DNA of 64,000 nucleotides from Diacronema lutheri (lineage: Eukaryota; Haptophyta; Pavlovophyceae; Pavlovales; Pavlovaceae). Position numbers and translations under genes: made by a program. The notes under the pieces are model-generated. The model did no database searches. It was not told the DNA's origin and saw only the letters and a list, made by a program, of their open reading frames with translations. The stretch spans positions 332,501 through 396,500 of the forward strand of contig JAGTXO010000012.1 in NCBI GenBank assembly GCA_019448385.1, given 5' to 3'. This document shows positions 11,586 to 19,595 of this stretch, piece by piece. How positions within the stretch are numbered: the stretch's first letter is position 1; each line of letters starts with the position of its first letter.

Positions 11586-13373
11586 ATGGCGCACCCAACG
11601 CGACGACACCTGCTACGCATCCGCAAGCGCGGCCGCGACGAGTGGGACGAGGGTGCGGATGGCGGCCTGCCGTCGTGCCCGCTCGTGCCTCAACCCGTGC
11701 CGATGGAGGACCGGTCGAGCTACCCGCACCTCCAGCGCGCATGCCCCGATGGCGTCGACACGCGCAGCAGCTGGACGCTCGAGCAGCTCGAGTGCCTGTG
11801 GGCAGAGCTCGACCAACTGCTGACGGAGGTGGACGACCGGCGCGCGCGGCTGCACGGCGAGCGTGCAGCACTCACAGCTTGGATGGCCATCTCCATGCTC
11901 AAGAGCCCAGCCATCGCCCCGGTCGAAGACGATGCGATGGGCGGTGCGCGCACGCGCTCGTCGGCGCTCGTCGGCGCGCTCGATGGCATCGGCCTCGCGC
12001 GGCAGCTGAGTGTGACCGTCAAGGGCGCGCGGGACCGGCATGGCCGTTTCCTCAAATCCGAGCTCGACTCGCCGCGTGCTGACTCGCGCGCCGACGCCGC
12101 AGCGAGCGCTGGCGCGTACGCGAGCGCCGCACACGGCGGCCGCGCGAAGGGCGCGGACCAGCCACCCGACCACGAGCATGAGGGCGAGGCCGCGGGGTAC
12201 GAGATTCGGCGCGTGTCCGACGAGGCGGATCCGGAGGCGCTCTGGCTGTACACCGAGGCCTTCTTCGCGCCGCTCAGCCGCGCCGATGCCGAGGTGCTCG
12301 ACGCGGGCTTGCGCGTGCGCCGCTTCTGGGGCGACGATTTTGATGCGGCTGCCGATCCGTTTGCGCTCGGCCCGCGCGGCCAGCACTATTTGCTGCAGTG
12401 GGAGGACGAGGCGCGGCTGCTTGGGCTTGCAAGCATTGGCGCCTTCCACGCAACTGCGCCGTCGAGCGCCGCCGCCGCCGCCGCCGGTGCAGGCGCGGGC
12501 GCGGCGTGCCTTGGTGCGCCGCACGATCGCGTGCATTGGCTGTCGTCCGCCCGTGAGCACCCGCTTACCGCACGCGTGTTCAATGCGCTCGTCGACCGGC
12601 CGGGCTTTGTGCCGCGACTGGACATGGCGCCCACGCGTGCGGGCGCCGTCGATTCGCTCGCGCAACCGACGCCGCATGCCGCCATGTCCGTCGTGGGCGA
12701 GGCTGACACACGCGAGCGCGCGGCGCGACTGGACGGCGAGCTGCGCGCCGAGCTCGTGCGCGTCGGCCTGCTCGACTCGGCGGGCGCGCAGCTCGCAGAC
12801 GAGGACGATACGCTGTGCGTTGAGCTACGGCACTTGCAGGCGCAGCTCCGCGCGTCCATTGCGCAGAACGAGGCGCTCTGCCGCGAGAGCCGCGCTCGCT
12901 TCGACGCCTTCCTCGCTGAGCACGAGGTCGAGCGCGCGAGCCAGGCGCAGGCGGACGCGCTTGTCGAGCGGTGGCGCGCGGTGATGAAACGGCTCAAGGC
13001 GGAGCGCAAAGCCGAGCGGCGGCGGACCAAGGCGGCGGGCGGCGGGCGCAAGGTGGCCGACGCGAGCGCGCCTCTGCCGCCGCGCGCAGACGATGCGCGC
13101 GGCGCGCACCCCGATGCCGCGCAGTCGGCGGTGGCGGCGGAGTCAGCCGACGCGCCGGCGGCGGCGGCGCGCGCGAAAGGGGACGAGGGCGCTTCTAACG
13201 ACGAGTCCTCCGAGGAGGAGCGCGAGGAGGAGCCCGGACCTGGCTGGGGCGCGGCCGCGCCCGACGCCATCGCGAGCGCGGCCGCGCCGCCGTTCGCTCG
13301 GCCAACGACCGCGCGCAAGCGCACGACCAGGGCGCACCCGAGCTTGCAGCTGGCGCCCGCGGCGCTCTCCTGA
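11586..13373 (+). CDS. TADA3: transcriptional adapter 3 (ADA3/NGG1), SAGA HAT-module subunit
   Basis: A single exon encodes 595 residues. The C-terminal half carries the ADA3 family signature: RLDGELRAELVRVGLLD, then EDDTLCVELRHLQAQL, then SIAQNEALCRESRARFDAF, continuing as a charged helix (EHEVERASQAQADALVERW...MKRLKAERKAERRR). These correspond to the ADA3 helices that hold ADA2 and GCN5 in SAGA/ATAC acetyltransferase complexes. The N-terminal third has a separate helical motif (TLEQLECLWAELDQLLTEVDDRRARL) like the conserved ADA3 N-terminus. The extreme C-terminus is disordered and acidic/Pro-Ala-rich. A nuclear coactivator role is inferred from family membership. Confidence 0.85.
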   Translation: MAHPTRRHLLRIRKRGRDEWDEGADGGLPSCPLVPQPVPMEDRSSYPHLQRACPDGVDTRSSWTLEQLECLWAELDQLLTEVDDRRARLHGERAALTAWMAISMLKSPAIAPVEDDAMGGARTRSSALVGALDGIGLARQLSVTVKGARDRHGRFLKSELDSPRADSRADAAASAGAYASAAHGGRAKGADQPPDHEHEGEAAGYEIRRVSDEADPEALWLYTEAFFAPLSRADAEVLDAGLRVRRFWGDDFDAAADPFALGPRGQHYLLQWEDEARLLGLASIGAFHATAPSSAAAAAAGAGAGAACLGAPHDRVHWLSSAREHPLTARVFNALVDRPGFVPRLDMAPTRAGAVDSLAQPTPHAAMSVVGEADTRERAARLDGELRAELVRVGLLDSAGAQLADEDDTLCVELRHLQAQLRASIAQNEALCRESRARFDAFLAEHEVERASQAQADALVERWRAVMKRLKAERKAERRRTKAAGGGRKVADASAPLPPRADDARGAHPDAAQSAVAAESADAPAAAARAKGDEGASNDESSEEEREEEPGPGWGAAAPDAIASAAAPPFARPTTARKRTTRAHPSLQLAPAALS

Positions 13374-13436
13374 CGTGCAGGCGAGAGCAAATGCTGCGTG
13401 GCGGCGAACCATGCAGGTGCCGCATCCTATCACGAC

Positions 13437-15512
13437 TCACGAGTACTTTGCCAGGTGCGACAGCACGGCGTCCGTCCACGCAGAGCGCGCGCACGCCATC
13501 TCCACTGCGCCCGCCGCGGGCTGAGCCGTGCTGGGCGACGCGCCGGCTGGTGCGCCCGCGCGCGGCTGGTCGATGGACACTTCGGCACAGTAGCCAAAGC
13601 TGCGCAGCGCGGCGCTCTCGCTCTCTCCAACTGGCGCGGGAGGCTGCAGCCGACCCGCGGCCGCGCGCACGCTCGCGAGCGGCTGCGCCGCCCATATGAC
13701 GAGCACGCCGCACGCGACCGCGCCCGCAAGCGCGCGGAGCAGGTGCGCGGCGCCGTGCGGCGCCGCGCAGTCCGCGAGCACGAGCGCGCCCACCTTGTCC
13801 GGGTGCGTGGCCGCAAACCTGAGGCACGCGAGGCTTCCGGAAAATCCCGAGCCGAGCAGACACACGCGCCGCGCGCACTGCCCGTTTGCGCGGCCGGCGC
13901 GCGTGGGGTCGGGCGGGGCCATCGCGCCAACGATCGCGGCGCTCATGGCCATCAGCGCGACTGCGTCCGCGTTCGGTCGCGAGAGCGCCGACGCGTCGCC
14001 CGCGAGCGCATCGGCGATCGCCTGACTCGACGCCTGGCGTGCGCGCTCTGGTCGATCCGAGTGCCCGCAGCCTGGCAGGTCGACGGCGACGACGCGCCGG
14101 CCAGTGGACGAGAGCTGCACGAGCAGCGCGTCAAACTCGGCAGACGAGCCTCCCGCGCCATGTACGCACACGAGCGGCGCGCGCGCCGAATCGTCGCGTG
14201 CGCCGTCCGTGACACGCGGCGTGACGGTCACGCAGTGCACGTGCCCGACGGGCGTGCGGAGCAGCAGGCGCTCGTGCGCCACGCAGCGCACGTGCCCACC
14301 GCCGGCGGTGCGCTCTGTCGCATCTCGAGCGCGCGCCTCGGCGCGCAGCGCGCGCGCAAGCGGCGGGAGCGCGTGCACCGGCGGCGCGTGCGCGCAGCTC
14401 TGCTGCAGGGCGAGGAGCCATAGGGCGCGCTCGCGGCTGTCGCCCGCGCGGATGCGCTTGCGGTGGCCGTGCAGCGGGATGAGCACGAATTCGTCCGGAG
14501 CGGTGTCCGACGGCAGCGCTGCGCAACGTCGCAAATCGAGCGCCATCGTCGCGCTGCCGCCGATGCCCGCCACGTTGCCGTCGGCCGGGCGTGGCGCAGG
14601 CGTGCGCAGGTAGCCGTGCGCAGTCGCAAACGCGAAGACGCGATGGTCGCACACGACGAGCCAGCGGCGGCGCGGCTGGTTGAGCTTATCCGAATACTTG
14701 GTCACCCACCCCTCGAGCACGATCGATTGCTCGGCGAGGAGCGTCGAGTTGCCCTCGCTCTCGCGGTCGGAGGGCACGCCGCCGGTCTGCCCCCGCCCCG
14801 CCGCCGTGCCGCACGCCGACGCAGTGGTGGGTGTGGCGCGGTGCGAGTTGGCAGCCTCGACGGGTGCCGATGACACGCACGACGCCTGCGAACTGCTCTC
14901 CTCCTCGCCCTCCTCCTGCCCCTCCGCCGCGGAGCTCGAGCAGGCGGTCGGTGCTGTGCCGCGCGCCGCCGCGCTGCGACGGCAGCCAGCGCCGTCCTCA
15001 TACTCCGCGATCCGCAGCGCGTCGACCGTGGCGATGTCAATGTCATGCTGGAGCGGGGAGAGCACGGCACGCGCGTCATTCCGCCGCGTCAGCTCGAGGG
15101 CGTCAAACGACGAGCTGTGGGCGACCTGCGACGGGCACACCGAGCGCGGCGAGTCGAGCAGGTGCACGTGCGGCACAAGCGGCGACATGGAGGGCGAACT
15201 CGAGGGCGTATGTACGGGCGGCGGACGGAGGCCGTGCGACTCATCAAAGTTGAACATGAGGTCGTGCTCCATCCGCTGCCGCTGCAGGTGGAGGAGCGCG
15301 TCGGCGCACTGCTGCGCCGGCGACGCCACGGCGGACGCGGACGACGGCATGTCGGGCGACTGGTGGTTGGAGTGGCGGAGCGGGCTGGGCAAGGCGACGG
15401 TCGCAAGGGCGGACATGTCGGCGGGCTTGCGCCATTGCGCACCGCCCTTCGCCTCATTCTCTGTCTCGGGCTCGTGCGGGAAGTCGAGGCGGCTTCGAAC
15501 GGATCGCCTCAT
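13437..15512 (-). CDS. PH domain - alpha/beta-hydrolase fusion protein
   Basis: A single exon encodes 691 residues. After a disordered Ser-rich N-terminus comes a PH domain (SIVLEGWVTKYSDKLNQPRR, RWLVVCDHRVFAF, a central FVLIPLHGHRKRIRAGDS, and a final helix ERALWLLALQQSC). The C-terminal half is an alpha/beta-hydrolase fold: PLVCVHGAGGSSAEFDALL, VVAVDLPGCGHSDRP, VCLLGSGFSGSLACLRFA, ATHPDKVGALVLADC. The nucleophile elbow reads G-S-G-F-S-G instead of the usual G-x-S-x-G-G, and no clear catalytic His region follows, so activity is doubtful. Membrane recruitment by the PH domain is inferred. The start is the ATG at 15510-15512; the frame stays open further upstream but would run into the divergent zinc-finger gene. 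Confidence 0.8.
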   Translation of the reverse strand: MRRSVRSRLDFPHEPETENEAKGGAQWRKPADMSALATVALPSPLRHSNHQSPDMPSSASAVASPAQQCADALLHLQRQRMEHDLMFNFDESHGLRPPPVHTPSSSPSMSPLVPHVHLLDSPRSVCPSQVAHSSSFDALELTRRNDARAVLSPLQHDIDIATVDALRIAEYEDGAGCRRSAAARGTAPTACSSSAAEGQEEGEEESSSQASCVSSAPVEAANSHRATPTTASACGTAAGRGQTGGVPSDRESEGNSTLLAEQSIVLEGWVTKYSDKLNQPRRRWLVVCDHRVFAFATAHGYLRTPAPRPADGNVAGIGGSATMALDLRRCAALPSDTAPDEFVLIPLHGHRKRIRAGDSRERALWLLALQQSCAHAPPVHALPPLARALRAEARARDATERTAGGGHVRCVAHERLLLRTPVGHVHCVTVTPRVTDGARDDSARAPLVCVHGAGGSSAEFDALLVQLSSTGRRVVAVDLPGCGHSDRPERARQASSQAIADALAGDASALSRPNADAVALMAMSAAIVGAMAPPDPTRAGRANGQCARRVCLLGSGFSGSLACLRFAATHPDKVGALVLADCAAPHGAAHLLRALAGAVACGVLVIWAAQPLASVRAAAGRLQPPAPVGESESAALRSFGYCAEVSIDQPRAGAPAGASPSTAQPAAGAVEMACARSAWTDAVLSHLAKYS

Positions 15513-15574
15513 CGTCCGTCGTTTGAACGCGCCCTCGAGTGACTGACAGAGTCCGGCCGCATCCGTACACCAGC
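15513..15574. promoter_or_regulatory. 62-bp divergent promoter
   Basis: Only 62 bp separate the start codons of the PH-hydrolase gene and the C3HC zinc-finger gene. No canonical TATA box is visible. Confidence 0.35.
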
Positions 15575-17194
15575 ATGTCGCGCGCGGTCGAGCGCGCGAG
15601 CGCGGCGCTCTCGCGCCTCGAGTCGGCGCTGGACGAGGGCGCGGCGGAGGGCGCAGCGGCGACCACGCCCGCCTGCATCCGCTCGGCTCCTGCGTCCGGT
15701 GGCGACGCGCGCTCCGTCTTCTCCTTTGGCTCGGGCTCGCCCTTTGGCGCGGCGTCCACCGGCCGGCGCCTCTCTCTCGACGCCGACGCCGCGACGTCGA
15801 TGCGCGCGTCGATCGGCGCGACGCTAGGCGGAACGCTCGTCGCGGGGGAGCAAGCAGACCCGGGCGATCCGGGCTCCATCGCCTCGTGCCGCCCGTGGAG
15901 CCGCGCCGACATGACCGCGCGCCTGGGCACGTTCTCTCCGCGCCGCTGGTTTGGCAAGCCGCTGCGCGCCTCGCCGCAGGTGTGCGCTCGGCACGGGTGG
16001 ACCAATCCCGAGTACGACGTGCTCGTGTGCGCGTCGTGCGCGGCGCGCCTGCGCGCGCCGCGCGCGCTTGACGGCTGGAGCACCGGTGCGACCGCCGCCT
16101 TTGAGCGGCTGCTCGACGAGGGGCACGCCGAGCTCTGCCCGTGGCGCGGCAACGCGTGCCCGCCCGACCTCCTCGCGATCGTGCTGCCCGCGGCGGCGCA
16201 GGGGGCGGCGACGGGTCCGAGCGCGAGCGAGCCCGCCGCGGCCACGCCATACGTCGTCGTCGCCGGGCGAAGCCGCGCGCTCGCCACGCTGCGTGCGCGT
16301 TACCGAGCTCTTGCGGGCCCAGGCCCTGAGCCGCCGGCGTGGTACGTGCCCGCCGTTGACGGCGGCTTCATCGGCGGTGATTTGGCGCACGCGGCGGTGC
16401 ACGCGCGGCTCGCGCCGTCCGGTCGCGTTCCCACCGAGGCCGACGGGCTCGCGCTGCTCGCCGCGCTCGCCGACGCGGCGCAGCTTCCCGACGCTCCTGC
16501 GCTGCGCTGCGCGGCGGCTGCCGCGGCAGCCGAGGCGGGCGCTGCCGTCGGCGCAACGGCGAGCGGTTCGCCGAGGCTCGCCGTTGCGACGAGCGCGCTG
16601 TGCCTCGCGCTCCTTGGCTGGACGTGGAGCGTCCCACCCGCCGCGGCCGTGCAAGGCGATGGCGCGCTACGCCCTGACGCGTGCAGGGGCGATGGCGCGA
16701 GCGGCCGACTCGCTGCGGGCACGCTGTGGTGCGCGGAGAGCGCACGCCGCCTGGGTGTGTGGCACTTTTGTGCGGCTGGCGCCGAGCCGGCGCCGGCCGA
16801 CGCACCCGCGGCCGCGGCGACGGCCGCCTTAAGCGTCGGCTCGAAGCGGCCGCGCAACGGTGGAGTGGCCGTGCGCGCGCGCGCGTTGCACCCGGCGCGC
16901 GAGCACGCGGGCGATTCGCCGTGGGTGCACCGACTGCCCGCGGGTGATGCCGCCGCGCTCGTGCCTGCGTGGGCCGTCGCGGCTGCGCTGCTGCTGCCCG
17001 CACGCGCAAACGAACACGAGCCGGCCGGGCGCACCGCTGCGACGCCGCGCGCGGCGGGCGCCGTATTCGGCGCGGGCTCTGGCGCGCTCGGTCTGCTGCA
17101 CGGCGCCTTGAACTCGGTGCGCGCCGCCGTGCGTGCGCGTACCCACGCGCTCGCCGCCCTCACGGCACTGCGCCCGTTGGAACCGCGTCATTGA
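15575..17194 (+). CDS. ZC3HC1: C3HC zinc finger protein, NIPA/ZC3HC1-like
   Basis: A single exon encodes 539 residues. Residues about 105-205 match the NIPA/Rsm1 C3HC zinc finger: an RLGTFSPRRWFGKP lead-in, QVCARHGWTN, YDVLVCASCAARL, and an AFERLLDEGHAELCPWRGNACP Cys/His segment. The remainder is Ala-rich with a possible second partial repeat (ALRCAAAAAAAEAG...LALLGWTWS) as in the family. NIPA is a nuclear-basket-associated SCF-type F-box-like adaptor in animals; yeast Rsm1/Pml39 act in mRNA export. The role here is inferred from the finger only. The start is the first ATG in frame after the 62-bp divergent spacer. Confidence 0.8.
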   Translation: MSRAVERASAALSRLESALDEGAAEGAAATTPACIRSAPASGGDARSVFSFGSGSPFGAASTGRRLSLDADAATSMRASIGATLGGTLVAGEQADPGDPGSIASCRPWSRADMTARLGTFSPRRWFGKPLRASPQVCARHGWTNPEYDVLVCASCAARLRAPRALDGWSTGATAAFERLLDEGHAELCPWRGNACPPDLLAIVLPAAAQGAATGPSASEPAAATPYVVVAGRSRALATLRARYRALAGPGPEPPAWYVPAVDGGFIGGDLAHAAVHARLAPSGRVPTEADGLALLAALADAAQLPDAPALRCAAAAAAAEAGAAVGATASGSPRLAVATSALCLALLGWTWSVPPAAAVQGDGALRPDACRGDGASGRLAAGTLWCAESARRLGVWHFCAAGAEPAPADAPAAAATAALSVGSKRPRNGGVAVRARALHPAREHAGDSPWVHRLPAGDAAALVPAWAVAAALLLPARANEHEPAGRTAATPRAAGAVFGAGSGALGLLHGALNSVRAAVRARTHALAALTALRPLEPRH

Positions 17195-17414
17195 CGCCGT
17201 GCCGCGCGCGCGCTTGCCATGGCGCCATCCGCGACTCTTTGCGCGTGCAGGTCTGATCGCTTGAGCGCCGAATGTTTCGGACGACGGTGCGTGGTCGACT
17301 GACCGGAAGCGTCGTAGTACTCACGAGACTCGCGAGCCGGACTTCACCGTCGGCCGGACGTGCGCAGAAAGTCGAAACGTTCCCCCGGCCTCGCCTTCAA
17401 ATTGCGGAGGGAAC

Positions 17415-18671
17415 ATGGCACGGCCCGACGCGAGGGTGATCGCGGACCTGCGCCACCTCATCAAGGAACGCCGACACGCGGTCGCAGTTGGCGACGCGAA
17501 GGTGGGCGAGGCGTCTGAGCTTTTCACGTGCAACGAGCGGCCGACGCGCGAGAGGAGCGCGTCCACGAGCAGCAGCCTCGGGTCGGCTGGCGGGACGCAC
17601 CGCCGGCAGCGGATGGTCCCGCCGCGCATTGAGACGACGCTCAACGCGGTGGCCAACATGGAGACAAGCAGCCCATCGGACACGCTCTCTCCATGCAGCG
17701 AGACGATCCTCCGTCGCGGCTGGCACGCGGCGGGCATTCATCAGCCTGTGGTCAGTGCGTGCGACTTCGGCGTCGGCGTCGCGCTCGGCGAGGCTGGCGA
17801 GCTTGAGCGCAGCCTTGCAAGCATCAGCCTGCCGGCCTCGCCCCTGCCCGAGATGCGACCGCGGCGCGACGGGCTGTTCGAGCAGTCGCTCACGCCCGTC
17901 GCGCTGCGCCGCCCGTCGACCAGCTGCGCGGCGGGTGCCGCGGTTGCGGCAGTCGCTGAGCCGTCCATCCGCTCGCCGCTCGCCTCGTTCGGCTCAGCGT
18001 CCAACTCGAATACGCCGCGCGTCCGCGCGGGCAAGAGCTTCAGCCACGCCAAGAGCACGGACGCGCCGCTCTCGCCTGCCGTCTTGCGCGCCGCCTCCGA
18101 CGCTCAGACGTGGCCAGTGCCCACCTCGCCCGTCGCGCTGCCGGGCGGCGCAGCGGCTCGGCCGCCCGCCGGCTCGCAATTCGAGGAGTGCGAGGACAAG
18201 GAAAACGCGCACGGAGAGCATTTGGTGTTCAAGGCTCGGCAGCTGCGGTGGGTCGCACGGATCCAACCGCCCATCCCCGGCCGGCCTGCCAACCTCGGCG
18301 CCGCTGACGCGAGCACGCGCCCCCTGCGTTCTGTCTCGACCGCACAAACGCGGCACCGCATGCGCAGGCTGGCGAACGCACAAAAGGACGGCACGGTGTT
18401 CCGCCTTCTCCTCGGCGAGCACGAGCCGCCAGTGCCTGAGCAACTGACCACTGCATCCGGCTTGATCGACGACGGTTTCTTCGTTCTGCCCGATGCTCCC
18501 GCGCAACAGCTCGGCTCGACCGGCGCGCCGCCTGCGCGCGTCGACCCGGCATTGGCGCGCGCAGGGAGCGCGTCGACCAAGGGGCACGCCAGTGCGTGGC
18601 TCGGCCTAGCGGCCGCCTTGGCCGTGGCGATCGTGGCGTGCGCTTCGGTCTCGGCGACACGGCGGCGATGA
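17415..18671 (+). CDS. predicted tail-anchored protein with KEN-box motif, unknown function
   Basis: A single exon encodes 418 residues with no recognised family. A short helical start (ARVIADLRHLIKERRHAVAV) is followed by a long Ser/Pro/Ala-rich disordered region, a KEN-box-like degron in an acidic context (EECEDKENAHGEH, about residue 255), a basic segment, and one hydrophobic segment at the very C-terminus (WLGLAAALAVAIVACASV) ending in ATRRR. This is the layout of a tail-anchored membrane protein facing the cytosol. The KEN box suggests APC/C-controlled turnover, but short motifs occur by chance. Codon use resembles its neighbours, so it is probably a real lineage-specific gene. Confidence 0.6.
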   Translation: MARPDARVIADLRHLIKERRHAVAVGDAKVGEASELFTCNERPTRERSASTSSSLGSAGGTHRRQRMVPPRIETTLNAVANMETSSPSDTLSPCSETILRRGWHAAGIHQPVVSACDFGVGVALGEAGELERSLASISLPASPLPEMRPRRDGLFEQSLTPVALRRPSTSCAAGAAVAAVAEPSIRSPLASFGSASNSNTPRVRAGKSFSHAKSTDAPLSPAVLRAASDAQTWPVPTSPVALPGGAAARPPAGSQFEECEDKENAHGEHLVFKARQLRWVARIQPPIPGRPANLGAADASTRPLRSVSTAQTRHRMRRLANAQKDGTVFRLLLGEHEPPVPEQLTTASGLIDDGFFVLPDAPAQQLGSTGAPPARVDPALARAGSASTKGHASAWLGLAAALAVAIVACASVSATRRR

Positions 18672-18852
18672 GCTCGTCCGCGGATCCGTCGTGTTCTATT
18701 GCGCCATGCGTGCCGCAGGTTGTGCGCATCTTGTGTCCGTTGCGCATGGCGACCCACCGTCCTGGGAGTCGGCCGTGCCGACGGCAGCGACCCAATCCCT
18801 TATTAAAACTTCGACCTGAGTCACGAGAAACGGCTGCCGCCGTCACCAAACG

Positions 18853-19557
18853 ATGGCCGTCCCACCGAGGGGAACAGCACTGGAGGCTGCGACGTCCTAC
18901 GTGCTCGGCATCGCGACGGGCGCCGCGCTCATTCCCGCCCTGCTTGATGGCGGGCTGCTGCACTGGACCGCCTACCTGGTCATTTTGTTCTTCTTCCACC
19001 AGGTCGAGTACCTGCTCACGGCTGCGTACCGGCCCGATACGCTCTCGTTCGACAACTTTTTGCTCAACCACAGCACGGCCTACCACGCCGCCGTGCTCAT
19101 CTGCTGGGTGGAATTCTGGTGTGAGTGGTGGCTCTTTTCGTCGAGCTGGAAGCGGCCCGGCGCGGTCAGCGCTATCGGACTCGCGATGACCGTCGGCGCG
19201 CTCTTCACGCGCTCGCTCGCGATGCGCACTGCCGGCGCAAACTTTTCGCACCTCATCGAGACAGAGAAGCGGCCGAAGCACCAGCTGGTGCAGAGCGGCG
19301 TGTACAGATACCTGCGCCACCCCGCATACTTTGGCTTCTTCTGGTTCTCTGTGGGCACGCAGGTGCTGCTAGTCAACCCTGTCGGCTGCATGCTCTACGC
19401 GCTCGCGAGCTGGAAGTTCTTCGCGGAGCGCATCCCGTACGAGGAGGCGCTGCTCCACGACTTCTTCCCAGGCGAGTACACACGGTACTGCGCGAGGACA
19501 GTGATCGGCATCCCCTTTGTCCAGGGTCACGCCGCACGGACACGCGTGCCTGACTGA
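18853..19557 (+). CDS. ICMT: protein-S-isoprenylcysteine O-methyltransferase (ICMT/STE14)
   Basis: A single exon encodes 234 residues, a length typical of compact ICMTs. It carboxyl-methylates prenylated cysteine after CaaX processing at the ER membrane. Hydrophobic segments span the first two thirds. The catalytic C-terminal block is well conserved: SHLIETEKRPKHQLVQSGVY, RYLRHPAYFGFFWFSVGTQ, and the end segment FFAERIPYEEALLHDFFPGEY. The His-Pro and Arg-Glu-Glu positions used for SAM binding are present. The neighbouring large gene on this side is convergent, with stops 38 bp apart. A kinesin encoded at 50003-57302 ends in a CaaX box and is a conceivable client. Confidence 0.95.
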   Translation: MAVPPRGTALEAATSYVLGIATGAALIPALLDGGLLHWTAYLVILFFFHQVEYLLTAAYRPDTLSFDNFLLNHSTAYHAAVLICWVEFWCEWWLFSSSWKRPGAVSAIGLAMTVGALFTRSLAMRTAGANFSHLIETEKRPKHQLVQSGVYRYLRHPAYFGFFWFSVGTQVLLVNPVGCMLYALASWKFFAERIPYEEALLHDFFPGEYTRYCARTVIGIPFVQGHAARTRVPD

Positions 19558-19595
19558 GCTAACAGTCATTTGTGAAAGCGTTCCTTGCGGAATGC

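Noticed and set aside
13437-16250. 937-codon version of the PH-hydrolase gene
   Set aside because: The extra N-terminal part overlaps the zinc-finger gene in antisense and is Arg/Ala-rich; the ATG at 15512 is a better start.
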